Below, in pieces: positions 36,268-45,067 of a stretch of DNA of 64,000 bases. The notes under the pieces are model-generated. The model was not told the DNA's origin and ran no database searches. It saw only the letters and a list, made by a program, of their open reading frames with translations. Origin of the DNA: CAYVMD01 sp964452465 (GTDB lineage: Bacteria; Armatimonadota; JACIXR01); the NCBI GenBank assembly GCA_964452465.1, contig CAYVMD010000003.1, positions 1 to 64,000 of the forward strand, in the 5' to 3' direction. Position 1 is the first letter of the stretch, and each line of letters starts with the position of its first letter. The position numbers and the translations under genes are program-made.

Positions 36268-37129
36268 CTTCAGCGAGGGGAAATCTCCTCGGGTAATAGA
36301 AGAGATCGTTTCCCCCTTTAGAACGAAAAAGGGGGTTAAATTGATAGATTATTCCTCCGACCCCGACCACAACCGCTCCGTCGTGACCGTCCTCGGCGAA
36401 CCCGAACCGCTTCTCGAGTCCTTGCTGGAGTGCATAGGGAAAGCGGTGGAGCTGATAGATTTGAACGATCATAAGGGAGAACATCCCCGCTGTGGAGTGG
36501 TCGATGTGATCCCCTTGGTCCCCTTAGAGGATATCTCGGTCGAGGAATGCGTCACATATGCTCACCGCTTGGGAAATCTGGTGGCGGAGAGGTTCAACAT
36601 TCCAGTTTACTTTTACGGAGAGGCAGCGCTTAAGGAGGAAAGAAGGGACTTGGCGGATGTGCGGAGGGGAGGCTTAGAGGCTATAGCGGAGGACATGAAA
36701 AGGGGGGAAAGACTACCCGATGTCGGTCCTGTTCAACCCCATCCCACAGCAGGTTGCGCCATAATAGGGGTGAGGGGGCATCTGGTAGCTTTCAATGTGA
36801 ACCTTGCTACGAACGATATCGAAGTGGCCAAGAAGATCGCCTCCTCCCTGAGGGAAAGGAACGGGGGATTGGTGGGAGTTAAAGCGCTGGGCATTAACCT
36901 CGCTTCTCGGGGAATAGTCCAGGTTTCCATGAACATAACCCTCCCCTTTAAAGTTCCCCTCTACAGGGTATTGGAATTGGTGAAGATAGAGGCTAAGAGA
37001 TATGGCGTGGATGTCCTGAGCACGGAGATAGTGGGTCCCGTTCCTCTTCAGGTGCTCATGGACACCCTTTCCTATTATCTTGCCTTGGAGAACTTCAAGT
37101 TATCGCAAATTTTGGATCTTCATCTTTGA
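36242..37129 (+). CDS. ftcD: Glutamate formimidoyltransferase (FtcD N-terminal type)
   Basis: A 295-residue single-domain formiminotransferase. It opens [22 protein letters not shown], then [32 protein letters not shown] and FYGEAAL, all conserved in the family. These enzymes move a formimino (or formyl) group between glutamate and tetrahydrofolate, in histidine degradation or folate salvage. ATG 36242 is used; a TTG two codons earlier is possible. The cyclodeaminase domain of bifunctional FTCD is absent. The next genes are folE and folP, so a folate role fits. Confidence 0.9.
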   Translation: MSRILSVPNFSEGKSPRVIEEIVSPFRTKKGVKLIDYSSDPDHNRSVVTVLGEPEPLLESLLECIGKAVELIDLNDHKGEHPRCGVVDVIPLVPLEDISVEECVTYAHRLGNLVAERFNIPVYFYGEAALKEERRDLADVRRGGLEAIAEDMKRGERLPDVGPVQPHPTAGCAIIGVRGHLVAFNVNLATNDIEVAKKIASSLRERNGGLVGVKALGINLASRGIVQVSMNITLPFKVPLYRVLELVKIEAKRYGVDVLSTEIVGPVPLQVLMDTLSYYLALENFKLSQILDLHL

Positions 37130-37141
37130 TCGGAGGGCACA

Positions 37142-37687
37142 GTGGATATCCCCAGGATGGAAAAAGCGATAAGGGAATTGCTTATAGCCATTGGCGAGGA
37201 TCCCGATAGGGAAGGTCTAAGGGAAACCCCCCGGCGGGTGGCGGAGGAATTGGAGGAGTTCTTCTCCGGCTATAAAGCGGAGGAGGATTTCACCTGCTTT
37301 CAGGAATCTTATCAGGATGTGGTCATTCTAAGGGATCTTTTCTTCTTCTCTTTCTGTGAGCATCATCTTCTCCCCTTCATCGGCAAGGTCCATATAGCCT
37401 ATTCCCCAGCGGGAAAGATAGCAGGGATAAGCAAACTAGTGAGGGTGGTGGACAAATACGCTCGTCGCCTTCAAGTACAGGAAAGGTTGACAGAGCAAAT
37501 AGCCGATGAATTGATGGAAAAACTCCAGCCCAAGGGACTTTTAGTGCTTTTGGAGGCGGAACACCTTTGCATGGTTCTAAGAGGGGTTAGACGCCCTGGC
37601 TCCCTGGTTGTTACCTCCGCGGTGAGGGGTATATACAAAGAGGATCCTACTCTCTGCCGAAACGTCCTTTCCCTTTTGGGAAAATGA
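37142..37687 (+). CDS. folE: GTP cyclohydrolase I
   Basis: A 181-residue GTP cyclohydrolase I with GTG start, first step of folate synthesis (GTP to dihydroneopterin triphosphate). The zinc ligands are in FCEHHLLPFIGKVHIAYSP and in HLCMVLRG; KLVRVVDKYARRLQVQERLTEQIAD is also typical. A GGAGGGCACA site precedes the GTG. The stop overlaps folP by 4 nt, giving a translationally coupled pair. Confidence 0.96.
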   Translation: MDIPRMEKAIRELLIAIGEDPDREGLRETPRRVAEELEEFFSGYKAEEDFTCFQESYQDVVILRDLFFFSFCEHHLLPFIGKVHIAYSPAGKIAGISKLVRVVDKYARRLQVQERLTEQIADELMEKLQPKGLLVLLEAEHLCMVLRGVRRPGSLVVTSAVRGIYKEDPTLCRNVLSLLGK

Positions 37688-38892
37688 ATTTGGTGAGATT
37701 CCTACACCTCGGTGGGGAAAAAGGGATAATTGAGGAGATGAAAAGGGCAGGTGTCTCCGAGGAGGGGATTGGGAGACTGCTTCCTAAAGCCTCCTCGCTT
37801 CTCGTCAAGATCACCGATGTACCCTATCCCCTGGCGAACATAATAAAGCAGGAGATGCTTTCCCTGGGGGGAGATTGCGCTGTATCTCGAGAGACCGTTA
37901 AAGGAGGAGAGGGAACGACCCCCTGCTTAATAATGGCGACCGAAAAGCAGCTCCTCTCCCTTATTTCTTATCTAAGGGAGCAACCCTTTTCCCTTGCCCA
38001 AGAGATCGCCAGCAGGATGGAGGAGGCTTGGAGGAACTTTAAAAAGCGAAGATGGGTCATCCCTTGTCCCAGGCATCCCCTCGCTATAGAAAAGAGGACT
38101 TTGATCATGGGCATCCTCAACATAACCCCTGATTCCTTCTACGATGGGGGTAGATTCTTTGAGGTAGAGAAGGCGCTTTCAAGGGCGGAGGAGATGGTTG
38201 AGGAAGGAGCGGATATAATAGATGTGGGAGGGGAATCCACTCGTCCTGGTGCTACGCCGGTTCCTCTTGAGGAAGAGGCAAAGAGGGTCCTACCCGTTAT
38301 AAGGGAATTGGCGAAAAGGATAAGTGTGCCCATTTGCGTGGATACCTATAAGGCGGAGGTAGCGAGGCGGGCGATCGAGGAGGGAGCGGAGATAGTGAAC
38401 GATATAAGCGCGATGCGATTCGATCCCGCGATGATGGAAGTAGTAAGAGAGAAGAAGGTGCCCATCGTGCTCATGCATATGAAGGGAACGCCTAAGGACA
38501 TGCAGGATAACCCCTACTATGAGGATGTGATGGAGGAGATATACGAGTTCCTCGAGGGAAGGATGGAGGAAGCGATAAAGCAGGGGATCGAGAAGGAGCA
38601 GATAATAGTGGATCCGGGCATAGGGTTCGGCAAGAGATTGGTGGATAATTTGGAGATAATAAGGCGTTTGGAGGAGTTTAAGGGATTAGGGGCACCCATT
38701 TTGGTGGGACCTTCGCGCAAGAGGTTCATTGGGGAGATTTTGGGAGGCTTACCACCTGAGGAGAGGTTGGAAGGCACATTGGGGGTGGTAGCGATCTGCA
38801 CCCTAAAGGGAGCCAATATAATAAGGGTTCACGATGTTAAGGAGGCAAGGAGAGTAGTGGAAGTCGTGAGCCATTTGGGGATTACTTCTTAA
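37684..38892 (+). CDS. folP: Dihydropteroate synthase with N-terminal extension
   Basis: A 402-residue protein. The catalytic TIM barrel occupies about 140-400: MGILNITPDSFYDGG, VGGESTRPGATPV, DISAMRFDP, DPGIGFGK and GPSRKRFIG. It joins p-aminobenzoate to dihydropterin pyrophosphate and is the sulfonamide target. The first ~135 residues form an extra domain with RLLPKASSLLVKITDVPYP and IKQEMLSLGGDCAVSRE, seen in some thermophile and anaerobe enzymes but not in E. coli; its role is unknown. folK and folB are not in view. The stop is 2 nt from the 3' end of ssrA on the other strand. Confidence 0.93.
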   Translation: MNLVRFLHLGGEKGIIEEMKRAGVSEEGIGRLLPKASSLLVKITDVPYPLANIIKQEMLSLGGDCAVSRETVKGGEGTTPCLIMATEKQLLSLISYLREQPFSLAQEIASRMEEAWRNFKKRRWVIPCPRHPLAIEKRTLIMGILNITPDSFYDGGRFFEVEKALSRAEEMVEEGADIIDVGGESTRPGATPVPLEEEAKRVLPVIRELAKRISVPICVDTYKAEVARRAIEEGAEIVNDISAMRFDPAMMEVVREKKVPIVLMHMKGTPKDMQDNPYYEDVMEEIYEFLEGRMEEAIKQGIEKEQIIVDPGIGFGKRLVDNLEIIRRLEEFKGLGAPILVGPSRKRFIGEILGGLPPEERLEGTLGVVAICTLKGANIIRVHDVKEARRVVEVVSHLGITS

Positions 38893-38894
38893 TT

Positions 38895-39247
38895 TGGTGG
38901 AGGCGACGGGAGTCGAACCCGTGTCCGGAGAACTTCAACCGCAGACTTCTACGAGCGTAGCCTTTGTTTTGCCTTTCGCGAGAACCTCTCCCAAAGGCAG
39001 GATAGATTCCCGCTAGCTCATGTTTGTCTTTCTTATGGAGCCCATGAGCAAAGCGCCATAAGGCAGCTCAGTCTCTGGCGCCCCTCTTGCCCCCTGAGCA
39101 AGGGCAAGGGAACGTCGCTGCTACTAATTAAGCAGCGAGAGCCAAAGAGTGGTTGGCACTTATTTTTTGCCGCCTTTTTTACAAGGCCTGCGGCCACCTT
39201 GGCTCGCCATCTGCGCTATCCGTTCCCCGTCGAATCCACGCGCCCCC
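38895..39247 (-). ncRNA. ssrA: Transfer-messenger RNA (tmRNA)
   Basis: About 353 nt on the minus strand. The 5' end is GGGGGCG followed by GUGGAUUCGACGG; the 3' end has the T arm ACGGGUUCGACUCCCGU and the acceptor strand CGCCUCC-ACCA with encoded CCA. The acceptor stem pairs over 7 bp with a G3-U70 wobble, the alanine identity element. The tag frame starts after a GCAAAAAAUAAGU sequence that resembles the E. coli resume site. tmRNA with SmpB frees stalled ribosomes and tags the nascent chain for proteolysis. It has a promoter-like site upstream and lies divergent from the membrane protein gene. Confidence 0.96.
39128..39157 (-). other. tmRNA tag reading frame, encoding ANHSLALAA
   Basis: Within ssrA, GCC (resume codon) AAC CAC TCT TTG GCT CTC GCT GCT TAA. 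The short tag ends LALAA, a variant of the E. coli ANDENYALAA. The frame is fixed by alignment of the upstream GCAAAAAATA element with the E. coli tmRNA and by the terminal AA-stop. Confidence 0.85.
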
Positions 39248-39260
39248 AATTCTAAATTAA

Positions 39261-39288
39261 ATTATACCATTTTTTCTAAAATAGTCAA
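39261..39288 (-). promoter_or_regulatory. Putative promoter of ssrA
   Basis: Minus-strand TTGACT (39283-39288), 16-nt spacer, TATAAT (39261-39266), then 13 nt to the first G of mature tmRNA. This is one of the best matches to the sigma70 consensus in the window, as expected for a stable RNA. Confidence 0.72.
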
Positions 39289-39350
39289 TGTATCGCTGGC
39301 GACTTGAAATGGGTTGGAGTCCTTGAGGTTTTATCGCTTTTAAATTCGCC

Positions 39351-39379
39351 TTAACGAATCGGAGAGAATTGCCTATTAT
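39351..39379 (+). promoter_or_regulatory. Putative promoter placing the start codon at the transcript end
   Basis: TTAACG (39351-39356), 17-nt spacer, TATTAT (39374-39379). The ATG at 39389 is 9 nt beyond the -10, and an in-frame TAA ends at 39388, so translation cannot begin earlier. No ribosome-binding site lies between, which suggests a leaderless mRNA. Confidence 0.5.
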
Positions 39380-39388
39380 CTTTATTAA

Positions 39389-41299
39389 ATGCTTGTAATA
39401 CTCTTCATCCTCTTAGGGGTAGCGATATTAGGAATCCTCTCGCCTTATATAGAGATAACCATTTGGGGGACGCAAATAGGCTCCATAACCCCTCCTCCTG
39501 GTCCCCTTGTCCTCCTTTTCTTCATAGTACTTTTTCTAAACCCCCTTCTGAGGCGCCTCTCCCATCGGGAGATCCCTCGCCGGCACGCCCTACTCCTCTA
39601 CGCTGTCCTTCTTTTGGTGGCTGTCCTTCCTTCCTGCCAGTTCGCCCAATGGCTTCCTTCCGTGGTCACCGGTCCTTTTTACTTCGGCACCCCTGAGAAC
39701 AAGTGGCTCAGTTTGACGAAGTATACCCCTAAATGGTGGATCCCCCGCAACAAGGAGGTCATTGCTTGGTTCTACGAGGGGCTTCCTCCCGGAAAACACA
39801 TCCCTTGGTCGGAATGGGCACGCCCCTTCCTTGCCTTTAGCCCCATGGTTTTAGCCTTCTATTTCACCTTCCTCTGCCTATCCTTTCTCCTTCAAAAGCA
39901 TTGGATAGAAAACGAGAAGTTATCCTTCCCCCTCGTCCAACTTCCCCTGGAGATAACCAGCGAAGGAGTGGCGCTGTTCAAAAATCGCCTCCTCTGGCTG
40001 GGAGCCCTCATTCCCATAACCGTTCACTTCGTAAACGGTCTGAGCTATCGCTTTCCCTTTATACCCTCTATTCCCCTGAGGGGGATCCAGTTGGGCGTTT
40101 ATTTCCCCAATAGACCTTGGAATGCGATAAACCCCTTCTTCATAGATATCCATTTCTGCCTTATCGGCTTCGCCTTCCTCGCAAGCAGGGATGTCCCTTT
40201 CAGCATCTGGTTCTTCTTCCTTCTTTTCAAACTGGAGTCCGTGATAGGGGCTTCCTTGGGATGGACGCCGGGATGGGAGGATAGGAGCCTGCGTAGTACC
40301 TCCTTCCCCTATATCGAGGCGCAGGCGGTGGGAGGGATGCTCGCCCTGGTAGGGATGGGTTTGTGGGGAGCGCGCAGGCATTTGAAAGAGGTTTGGAGGA
40401 TAACCTGGGGCGCTGGGAGAGATAAATCGGACGAGGACAAAGGGCTCTATCGCCTTTCCTTCCTGGGATTGTTCCTGGGTTTTGGTTTTCTCTCCCTATG
40501 GGGCTTATACGCTGGGCTTTCCCCTTGGCTTTCCTTCCTCGTTTTTTCCCTTTCTATTCTATTCGCCCTTGGTGTCCATAGGATGATGGCGGAGGGAGGA
40601 GTGAACTTCCTCTGGGCAGCCCAGAGCAGTACCAATTATCTGATATTCGCTCTGGAGGGAGGACGCATACTCTCGGCAAGGGAATGGTTGGTCCTCCTCT
40701 CTTTACCTTACTTCGTCTGGCATTTTAAAGGACCTGTAGGACCGCAGAGCTTCGAAGCATTCAAAATAAGCCATGAAGCTAAATTGGACAAAAGGAAGCT
40801 CTTCTACCTCTTCCCCCTTTGTGCTTTGCTCGCCATGTCCATCGGCTACTTCTATGTCATCTACATCACTCACACCAAGGGGGGAGGGGTAGCCCTATGC
40901 GGTTATCGCTTTGTCCATGTGGGGCAAAGACCCTTCACGGAGCTCGTCTCCGTTACCGATCACCCGGAAAAGATATCCTTCATTCGCATCTTGACCATGT
41001 TCATATCCTTCGGTTTCACCATCTTGCTCTTCGTAATGCGCTGGAACTACCTCTGGTGGCGCTTCCATCCTATCGGCTATGTTACAAGCACGATCTGGGC
41101 AACGCACTATATGTGGTTCTCCCTTCTTTTGGGTTCCTTCTTTAACTTCATCATAACGAAAGTGGGAGGTCTTAAGCTCTATCGGAAGGCGAGGCTCTTC
41201 TTCCTGGGCTTCATATTGGGCGATTTCATCATGCTCGGTTTCTGGCTCTTAGTGGATGCGATAGTAGGCACTCGAGGCTTTCGCCTCTTCGGCAATTAG
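39389..41299 (+). CDS. Large polytopic membrane protein (DUF6785/DUF6784-like)
   Basis: A 636-residue protein with about 14 hydrophobic segments spread over its length. The layout (SPYIEITIWGTQIGS..PPPGPLVLLF near the N-terminus, CQFAQWLPSVVTGPFYFGTPENKW, MMAEGGVNFLWAAQS in the second half, WWRFHPIGYVTS near the end) matches the uncharacterised DUF6785/DUF6784 family, distantly like oligopeptide transporters and common in genomes rich in glycosidases. Transport is inferred, not shown. A promoter-like site lies directly upstream and no Shine-Dalgarno is present. It ends 4 nt from the convergent UroD-like gene. Confidence 0.8.
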   Translation: MLVILFILLGVAILGILSPYIEITIWGTQIGSITPPPGPLVLLFFIVLFLNPLLRRLSHREIPRRHALLLYAVLLLVAVLPSCQFAQWLPSVVTGPFYFGTPENKWLSLTKYTPKWWIPRNKEVIAWFYEGLPPGKHIPWSEWARPFLAFSPMVLAFYFTFLCLSFLLQKHWIENEKLSFPLVQLPLEITSEGVALFKNRLLWLGALIPITVHFVNGLSYRFPFIPSIPLRGIQLGVYFPNRPWNAINPFFIDIHFCLIGFAFLASRDVPFSIWFFFLLFKLESVIGASLGWTPGWEDRSLRSTSFPYIEAQAVGGMLALVGMGLWGARRHLKEVWRITWGAGRDKSDEDKGLYRLSFLGLFLGFGFLSLWGLYAGLSPWLSFLVFSLSILFALGVHRMMAEGGVNFLWAAQSSTNYLIFALEGGRILSAREWLVLLSLPYFVWHFKGPVGPQSFEAFKISHEAKLDKRKLFYLFPLCALLAMSIGYFYVIYITHTKGGGVALCGYRFVHVGQRPFTELVSVTDHPEKISFIRILTMFISFGFTILLFVMRWNYLWWRFHPIGYVTSTIWATHYMWFSLLLGSFFNFIITKVGGLKLYRKARLFFLGFILGDFIMLGFWLLVDAIVGTRGFRLFGN

Positions 41300-41303
41300 G
41301 CTT

Positions 41304-42422
41304 TCAAATGCGGTAATATTCCCTGTAGCCCTCTAAATAAGCCATGAAGTTATCTGGTTTGACGCCGCGGTGGATAACATTGCTCGTCATCAAGATGTGT
41401 CGTTTTCCTCCTCCCTCATCGAGGCATCTTTTCACCGCCTCTTTGACTTCCTCCGGTTTTCCCTGCGTTAGGAGCCATCGGCAATCCACATTCCCCACTA
41501 AAGTTATCCTATCCCCAAACCGTTCCTTAAGAAGAGGGATCTCCATTCCCGCTGCCTTATCTATCTCCTCATAGCCGTCCACATTCGTCCTGAGGAGAAA
41601 ATCATCTATTATCGGCCAGAGATTCCCATCGGAGGCGTGGATTACCAAGGCTCCCAGGGAATGAAGGTAATCGGAGAGCATCCGCACATAGGGCATAAGC
41701 ACTTCGCGATAACTCGCAGGAGAAATCAAGGGTCCTTTATCGCTCGCCAAATCGCCCCCTATTCCTATCACATCCACCCCTTCCTCTATCAATCGCTTCC
41801 CCACATCCATAGCCCAGAGGGCTTGCCGTTCGTAGTAGCGGGCGAGGAGGGAAGGCTCCGATACGAACCACTCTAACATAAAGGGAGGAAGGGCAGCGAC
41901 TGGGAAAGTGTAGAGGCTACACATTATCGCCAGATCCAGATTCTTCTTCTTCAATTTCTCCTTTGCTCTTCGGATGAACTCGAACTGATCCTCCGAAAAT
42001 TGGGGCGGTTGATAATCCTGTTCCAGCCACCTTCGCATGTTATCCTCCTCATCTACCTTCTCCTTGGGGATATACCTATGCATATCCGATTCCGGCAGAT
42101 ATTCTATGATGAAATTTCTCGTTTCCCAGAGGTAATCGGCAAGCCGGCGGGGGCGCTCGAAATCCTTGGGGATATTCATCCCCAGCCTTATCATGTCGAA
42201 TCCACAGAATTCTGCAACCTTCACCACATCCTCCGCCATTTCCTCTATCAAGGCATCCCACTCACCTCTCTCCAGGAACTCCATCTGATAGAAGAAGTCG
42301 TCCACTGCCGAAGGCTTCCCCAATATTAGGCGCACGCTGGGGGATTTCACTTCCCTCTCAAATATCGGCGTCCTATCGGGCTGTCCTTTGAAGGCGGATA
42401 TTACCCTTTCCCGGGGCGTCAT
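41304..42422 (-). CDS. Uroporphyrinogen decarboxylase (URO-D) superfamily protein
   Basis: A 372-residue URO-D-fold protein starting [22 protein letters not shown]. Other family marks are GIGGDLASDKGPLISPASYREVLMPYVRMLSDYLHSLGALVIHASDGN and LVGNVDCRWLLTQGKPEEVKEAV. It is more like the methyltransferase or uncharacterised URO-D branches found beside glycosidase genes than true HemE, and no other haem gene is near. Its ATG overlaps the gatA stop (TAATG). Substrate unknown. Confidence 0.82.
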   Translation of the reverse strand: MTPRERVISAFKGQPDRTPIFEREVKSPSVRLILGKPSAVDDFFYQMEFLERGEWDALIEEMAEDVVKVAEFCGFDMIRLGMNIPKDFERPRRLADYLWETRNFIIEYLPESDMHRYIPKEKVDEEDNMRRWLEQDYQPPQFSEDQFEFIRRAKEKLKKKNLDLAIMCSLYTFPVAALPPFMLEWFVSEPSLLARYYERQALWAMDVGKRLIEEGVDVIGIGGDLASDKGPLISPASYREVLMPYVRMLSDYLHSLGALVIHASDGNLWPIIDDFLLRTNVDGYEEIDKAAGMEIPLLKERFGDRITLVGNVDCRWLLTQGKPEEVKEAVKRCLDEGGGKRHILMTSNVIHRGVKPDNFMAYLEGYREYYRI

Positions 42423-43879
42423 TAGAGAGGAGGTCTCAAGGGCAGGGAGGGATTGCTCTCCTCATAGGCAAGGGCGAGGCGGAATAGGGTGGTTTCCTGG
42501 AAGGGTCTGCCCATGAGTTGTACACCTATGGGCAAGCCTTGGGAATCCAACCCACAGGGCAGAGAGATGGCAGGGATGCCCGCGAGGTTGATGGGAATGG
42601 TGCAGATGTCCGCCATGTACATCTTCAGGGGATCGTCCATCTTCTCCCCGATCTTAAAGGCGGTGGTAGGGGAAGTGGGGGAGAGTAATATGTCGAAGCG
42701 TTCGAACGCCTCGTCGAAATCCTTCTTTATCAGGGAGCGGACCTTCAAAGCCTTGAGGTAATAAGCGTCATAGTAGCCGGCGGAGAGGGCATAGGTGCCA
42801 AGCATTATCCGCCTTTTCACCTCGGGACCGAAGCCTTGCCTTCGCGTCTCCATATACATGGGAATTACCCCCATTTCCTCTACCCTTAACCCATACTTAA
42901 CGCCATCGTATCTCGCCAAATTGGAGGAAGCCTCAGCGGGAGCGATGAGATAATAGCAGGGAAGGGCATAGGATATGTGTGGGAGGGAAACCCATTCCAC
43001 ATGAACTCCCAAGCCCTCCAAAACCCTTGCGGACTCCAGCACCTTTTCTCTCACTTCTTCGTCTATTCCCTCCTCGAAAAGCTCCTTTATTAACCCCACT
43101 TTATACCCCTTAACCTCAGGCTTAAGCATTTCCTCCAGGGAAGGGGGAGGGAGGGGAACGGAAGTAGAGTCCCTTTTATCGTAGCGGGCGATGACCGAGA
43201 AAAGGAGGGCACAATCTCTCACATTATGAGCTAGAGGACCGATCTGATCCAAACTGGAGGCGAAGGCAACCAACCCGTAGCGGGAGACCCCGCCGTAGGT
43301 GGGCTTTAGCCCCACTATCCCGCAGAAGGAGGCAGGTTGTCTTATGGAGCCACCCGTATCGGAACCCAAAGCGATGGGTGCCTCCCGTGCTGCCACCCCT
43401 GCTGCCGAGCCTCCCGAAGATCCCCCTGGTACCCTTTCTAAATCGAAGGGGTTGTGGGTGGGGAAGAAGGCGGAGTTCTCCGTGGAGGAGCCCATCGCGA
43501 ATTCATCCATGTTGGTCTTTCCCAGGGTGATCGCTCCTTCTTCCCGCAGTATCTCCACCACGGTAGCATCGTAGGGAGGGACGAAGTTCTCCAATATGCG
43601 AGAGGCACAGGTCGTCCTGATGCCCTTCGTGCAGATGTTATCCTTGATGGCAATAGGAACGCCCGTAAGCGCCCCCGTCTCTTCGCCCTTTTGGATCTTT
43701 TCTTCCAATTGCTTTGCTTGGGAGAGGGCGAGGTCGGGGGTGAGGGTGATGAACGCTTTCACCTTTTCCTCTACTTTCTCTATGCGGGAGAAAAAGGCTT
43801 CCACCACCTCCACTGGGCTTATCTCTTTTTCATTAACTTTCTCGGCTATCTCGTTAGCGGGAAGTTCCCATATCTCCAT
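42422..43879 (-). CDS. gatA: Asp-tRNA(Asn)/Glu-tRNA(Gln) amidotransferase subunit A
   Basis: A 485-residue amidase-signature enzyme. The Ser-cisSer-Lys triad is visible: Lys in [14 protein letters not shown], and the two serines in the [32 protein letters not shown] block. GatA hydrolyses glutamine so that GatB can amidate mischarged tRNA. ATG 43879 ([15 protein letters not shown]) is better placed relative to GAGGAG than GTG 43888. gatB is not in the window; gatC is immediately upstream. Confidence 0.94.
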   Translation of the reverse strand: MEIWELPANEIAEKVNEKEISPVEVVEAFFSRIEKVEEKVKAFITLTPDLALSQAKQLEEKIQKGEETGALTGVPIAIKDNICTKGIRTTCASRILENFVPPYDATVVEILREEGAITLGKTNMDEFAMGSSTENSAFFPTHNPFDLERVPGGSSGGSAAGVAAREAPIALGSDTGGSIRQPASFCGIVGLKPTYGGVSRYGLVAFASSLDQIGPLAHNVRDCALLFSVIARYDKRDSTSVPLPPPSLEEMLKPEVKGYKVGLIKELFEEGIDEEVREKVLESARVLEGLGVHVEWVSLPHISYALPCYYLIAPAEASSNLARYDGVKYGLRVEEMGVIPMYMETRRQGFGPEVKRRIMLGTYALSAGYYDAYYLKALKVRSLIKKDFDEAFERFDILLSPTSPTTAFKIGEKMDDPLKMYMADICTIPINLAGIPAISLPCGLDSQGLPIGVQLMGRPFQETTLFRLALAYEESNPSLPLRPPL

Positions 43880-43884
43880 TCTTA

Positions 43885-44178
43885 TCACTCCTCTATTATA
43901 CGGGGGACGACTATATACTCGTCTTCTTTGCTCGGCGTATTTGAAAGCGCTTCCTCTACCGTCAGAGGTTGCCCTACCTCATCCTCGGCGAATACATTTT
44001 GGAGAGGAACGACATGGGAAAGGGGTTCTACATCCTCGGTGGGCAATTCCTGCAGTTTGGCGAAGGCTTCCAGGATACGATTTAACTGTTCGGTGAACAT
44101 CTCCTTCTCCTCTTCGGAGAGGGCAAGACGCGCCAAATAGGCCACATGCTCTACTTCTTCTTTGGTTAACCGTGCCAT
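43885..44178 (-). CDS. gatC: Asp-tRNA(Asn)/Glu-tRNA(Gln) amidotransferase subunit C
   Basis: A 97-residue GatC, the small subunit that wraps around and stabilises GatA. Family features are [50 protein letters not shown] and the C-terminal [27 protein letters not shown] precedes the ATG. It ends 5 nt before the gatA start, giving a gatCA pair inside an otherwise sugar-related run. Confidence 0.93.
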   Translation of the reverse strand: MARLTKEEVEHVAYLARLALSEEEKEMFTEQLNRILEAFAKLQELPTEDVEPLSHVVPLQNVFAEDEVGQPLTVEEALSNTPSKEDEYIVVPRIIEE

Positions 44179-44214
44179 GCTTCACCTCTTGCGTGGCATA
44201 AATTTTGCTTGGGA

Positions 44215-45006
44215 TTAAACAGGTTCGTTACCCAAGTATTTCCTGAACAATTTTATGTTCCTTTCCAACCTTTCGTCCAAGGGAAGGGAAGAGAAATCCT
44301 CGAAGGACAACCAACCTATATAACCAACATCTTTCAGGCACTTAACAATGAACTCCCAATCCGCGATCCCTTCGTCCACGGGCACGAACTCGAACTCCCA
44401 CTTGCCATTTCTCTTGAACCATCCCGTGTTTTTGACATGGATATGGGCTAAGTGCTCTCCCAATATCTCCAGCCCCATCTTCCAAGCCTCCAAGCCCTCG
44501 ACTATCATGTTCCCGGGATCGAATATCACCCCGATATATTGTGGGTCGAAATCCTCCACTATCTTCTTAGCCAAACTGGGGCTGGAGGCGATGTTCCCCA
44601 TGTGGATCTCGATTACCGCTTTGGTCTTAGCCTCCCTCGCCATTCTCTCCACCCTTTGGAGGTTCTTCTGCGTTTCCTCCAGAAGTCTTTGATAAGGCAC
44701 ATTGCCAGTGTAGGAGGGTACCGCTACCCTTACGCAAGGCACATTGTGCTTGCCCGCTGACCTCAGGATTTTCTCCACCAAGGGGTGGTCAACGGAAAGG
44801 TAAGGGGCGAGGGCACATATTTCTATCCCTTCCGACTCGCAGAGCTTTCTTGCCTCCGCAAGGTCCTCCTCTATGCTTTCTGGGGAGAGGTGAAACTCTG
44901 GGTGGACCCTCCATTCCACCCCATCGTAGCCGAAGTTCTTCAACTTTAGGATTACTTCTTCTCGCGATATCGGACCCATCATTACAGTGAAAACGCTCAA
45001 TTTCAT
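44215..45006 (-). CDS. Sugar phosphate isomerase/epimerase (xylose-isomerase-like TIM barrel)
   Basis: A 263-residue AP-endonuclease-2/xylose-isomerase-like barrel. The pattern LKNFGYDGVEWRVHPE near the start, KAVIEIHMGNIASSPSLAKKIV, IGVIFDPGNMIVEG and HLAHIHVKNTGW gives the usual metal ligands (Glu, Asp/His, His, Glu). Members isomerise or epimerise sugars, inosose or keto acids; the substrate here is not known. GAGGTGAGAG precedes the ATG. It follows the glycosidase run and may handle a released sugar. Confidence 0.85.
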   Translation of the reverse strand: MKLSVFTVMMGPISREEVILKLKNFGYDGVEWRVHPEFHLSPESIEEDLAEARKLCESEGIEICALAPYLSVDHPLVEKILRSAGKHNVPCVRVAVPSYTGNVPYQRLLEETQKNLQRVERMAREAKTKAVIEIHMGNIASSPSLAKKIVEDFDPQYIGVIFDPGNMIVEGLEAWKMGLEILGEHLAHIHVKNTGWFKRNGKWEFEFVPVDEGIADWEFIVKCLKDVGYIGWLSFEDFSSLPLDERLERNIKLFRKYLGNEPV

Positions 45007-45067
45007 CTTCTCTCACCTCTTGGGAGGATTTGTTGATTTTACCTCAAACCCTTTTCTTTTTCAATCT

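Noticed and set aside
41304..42422. HemE (true uroporphyrinogen decarboxylase)
   Set aside because: Sequence and neighbours fit the uncharacterised or methyltransferase-like URO-D branches; no haem biosynthesis genes nearby.
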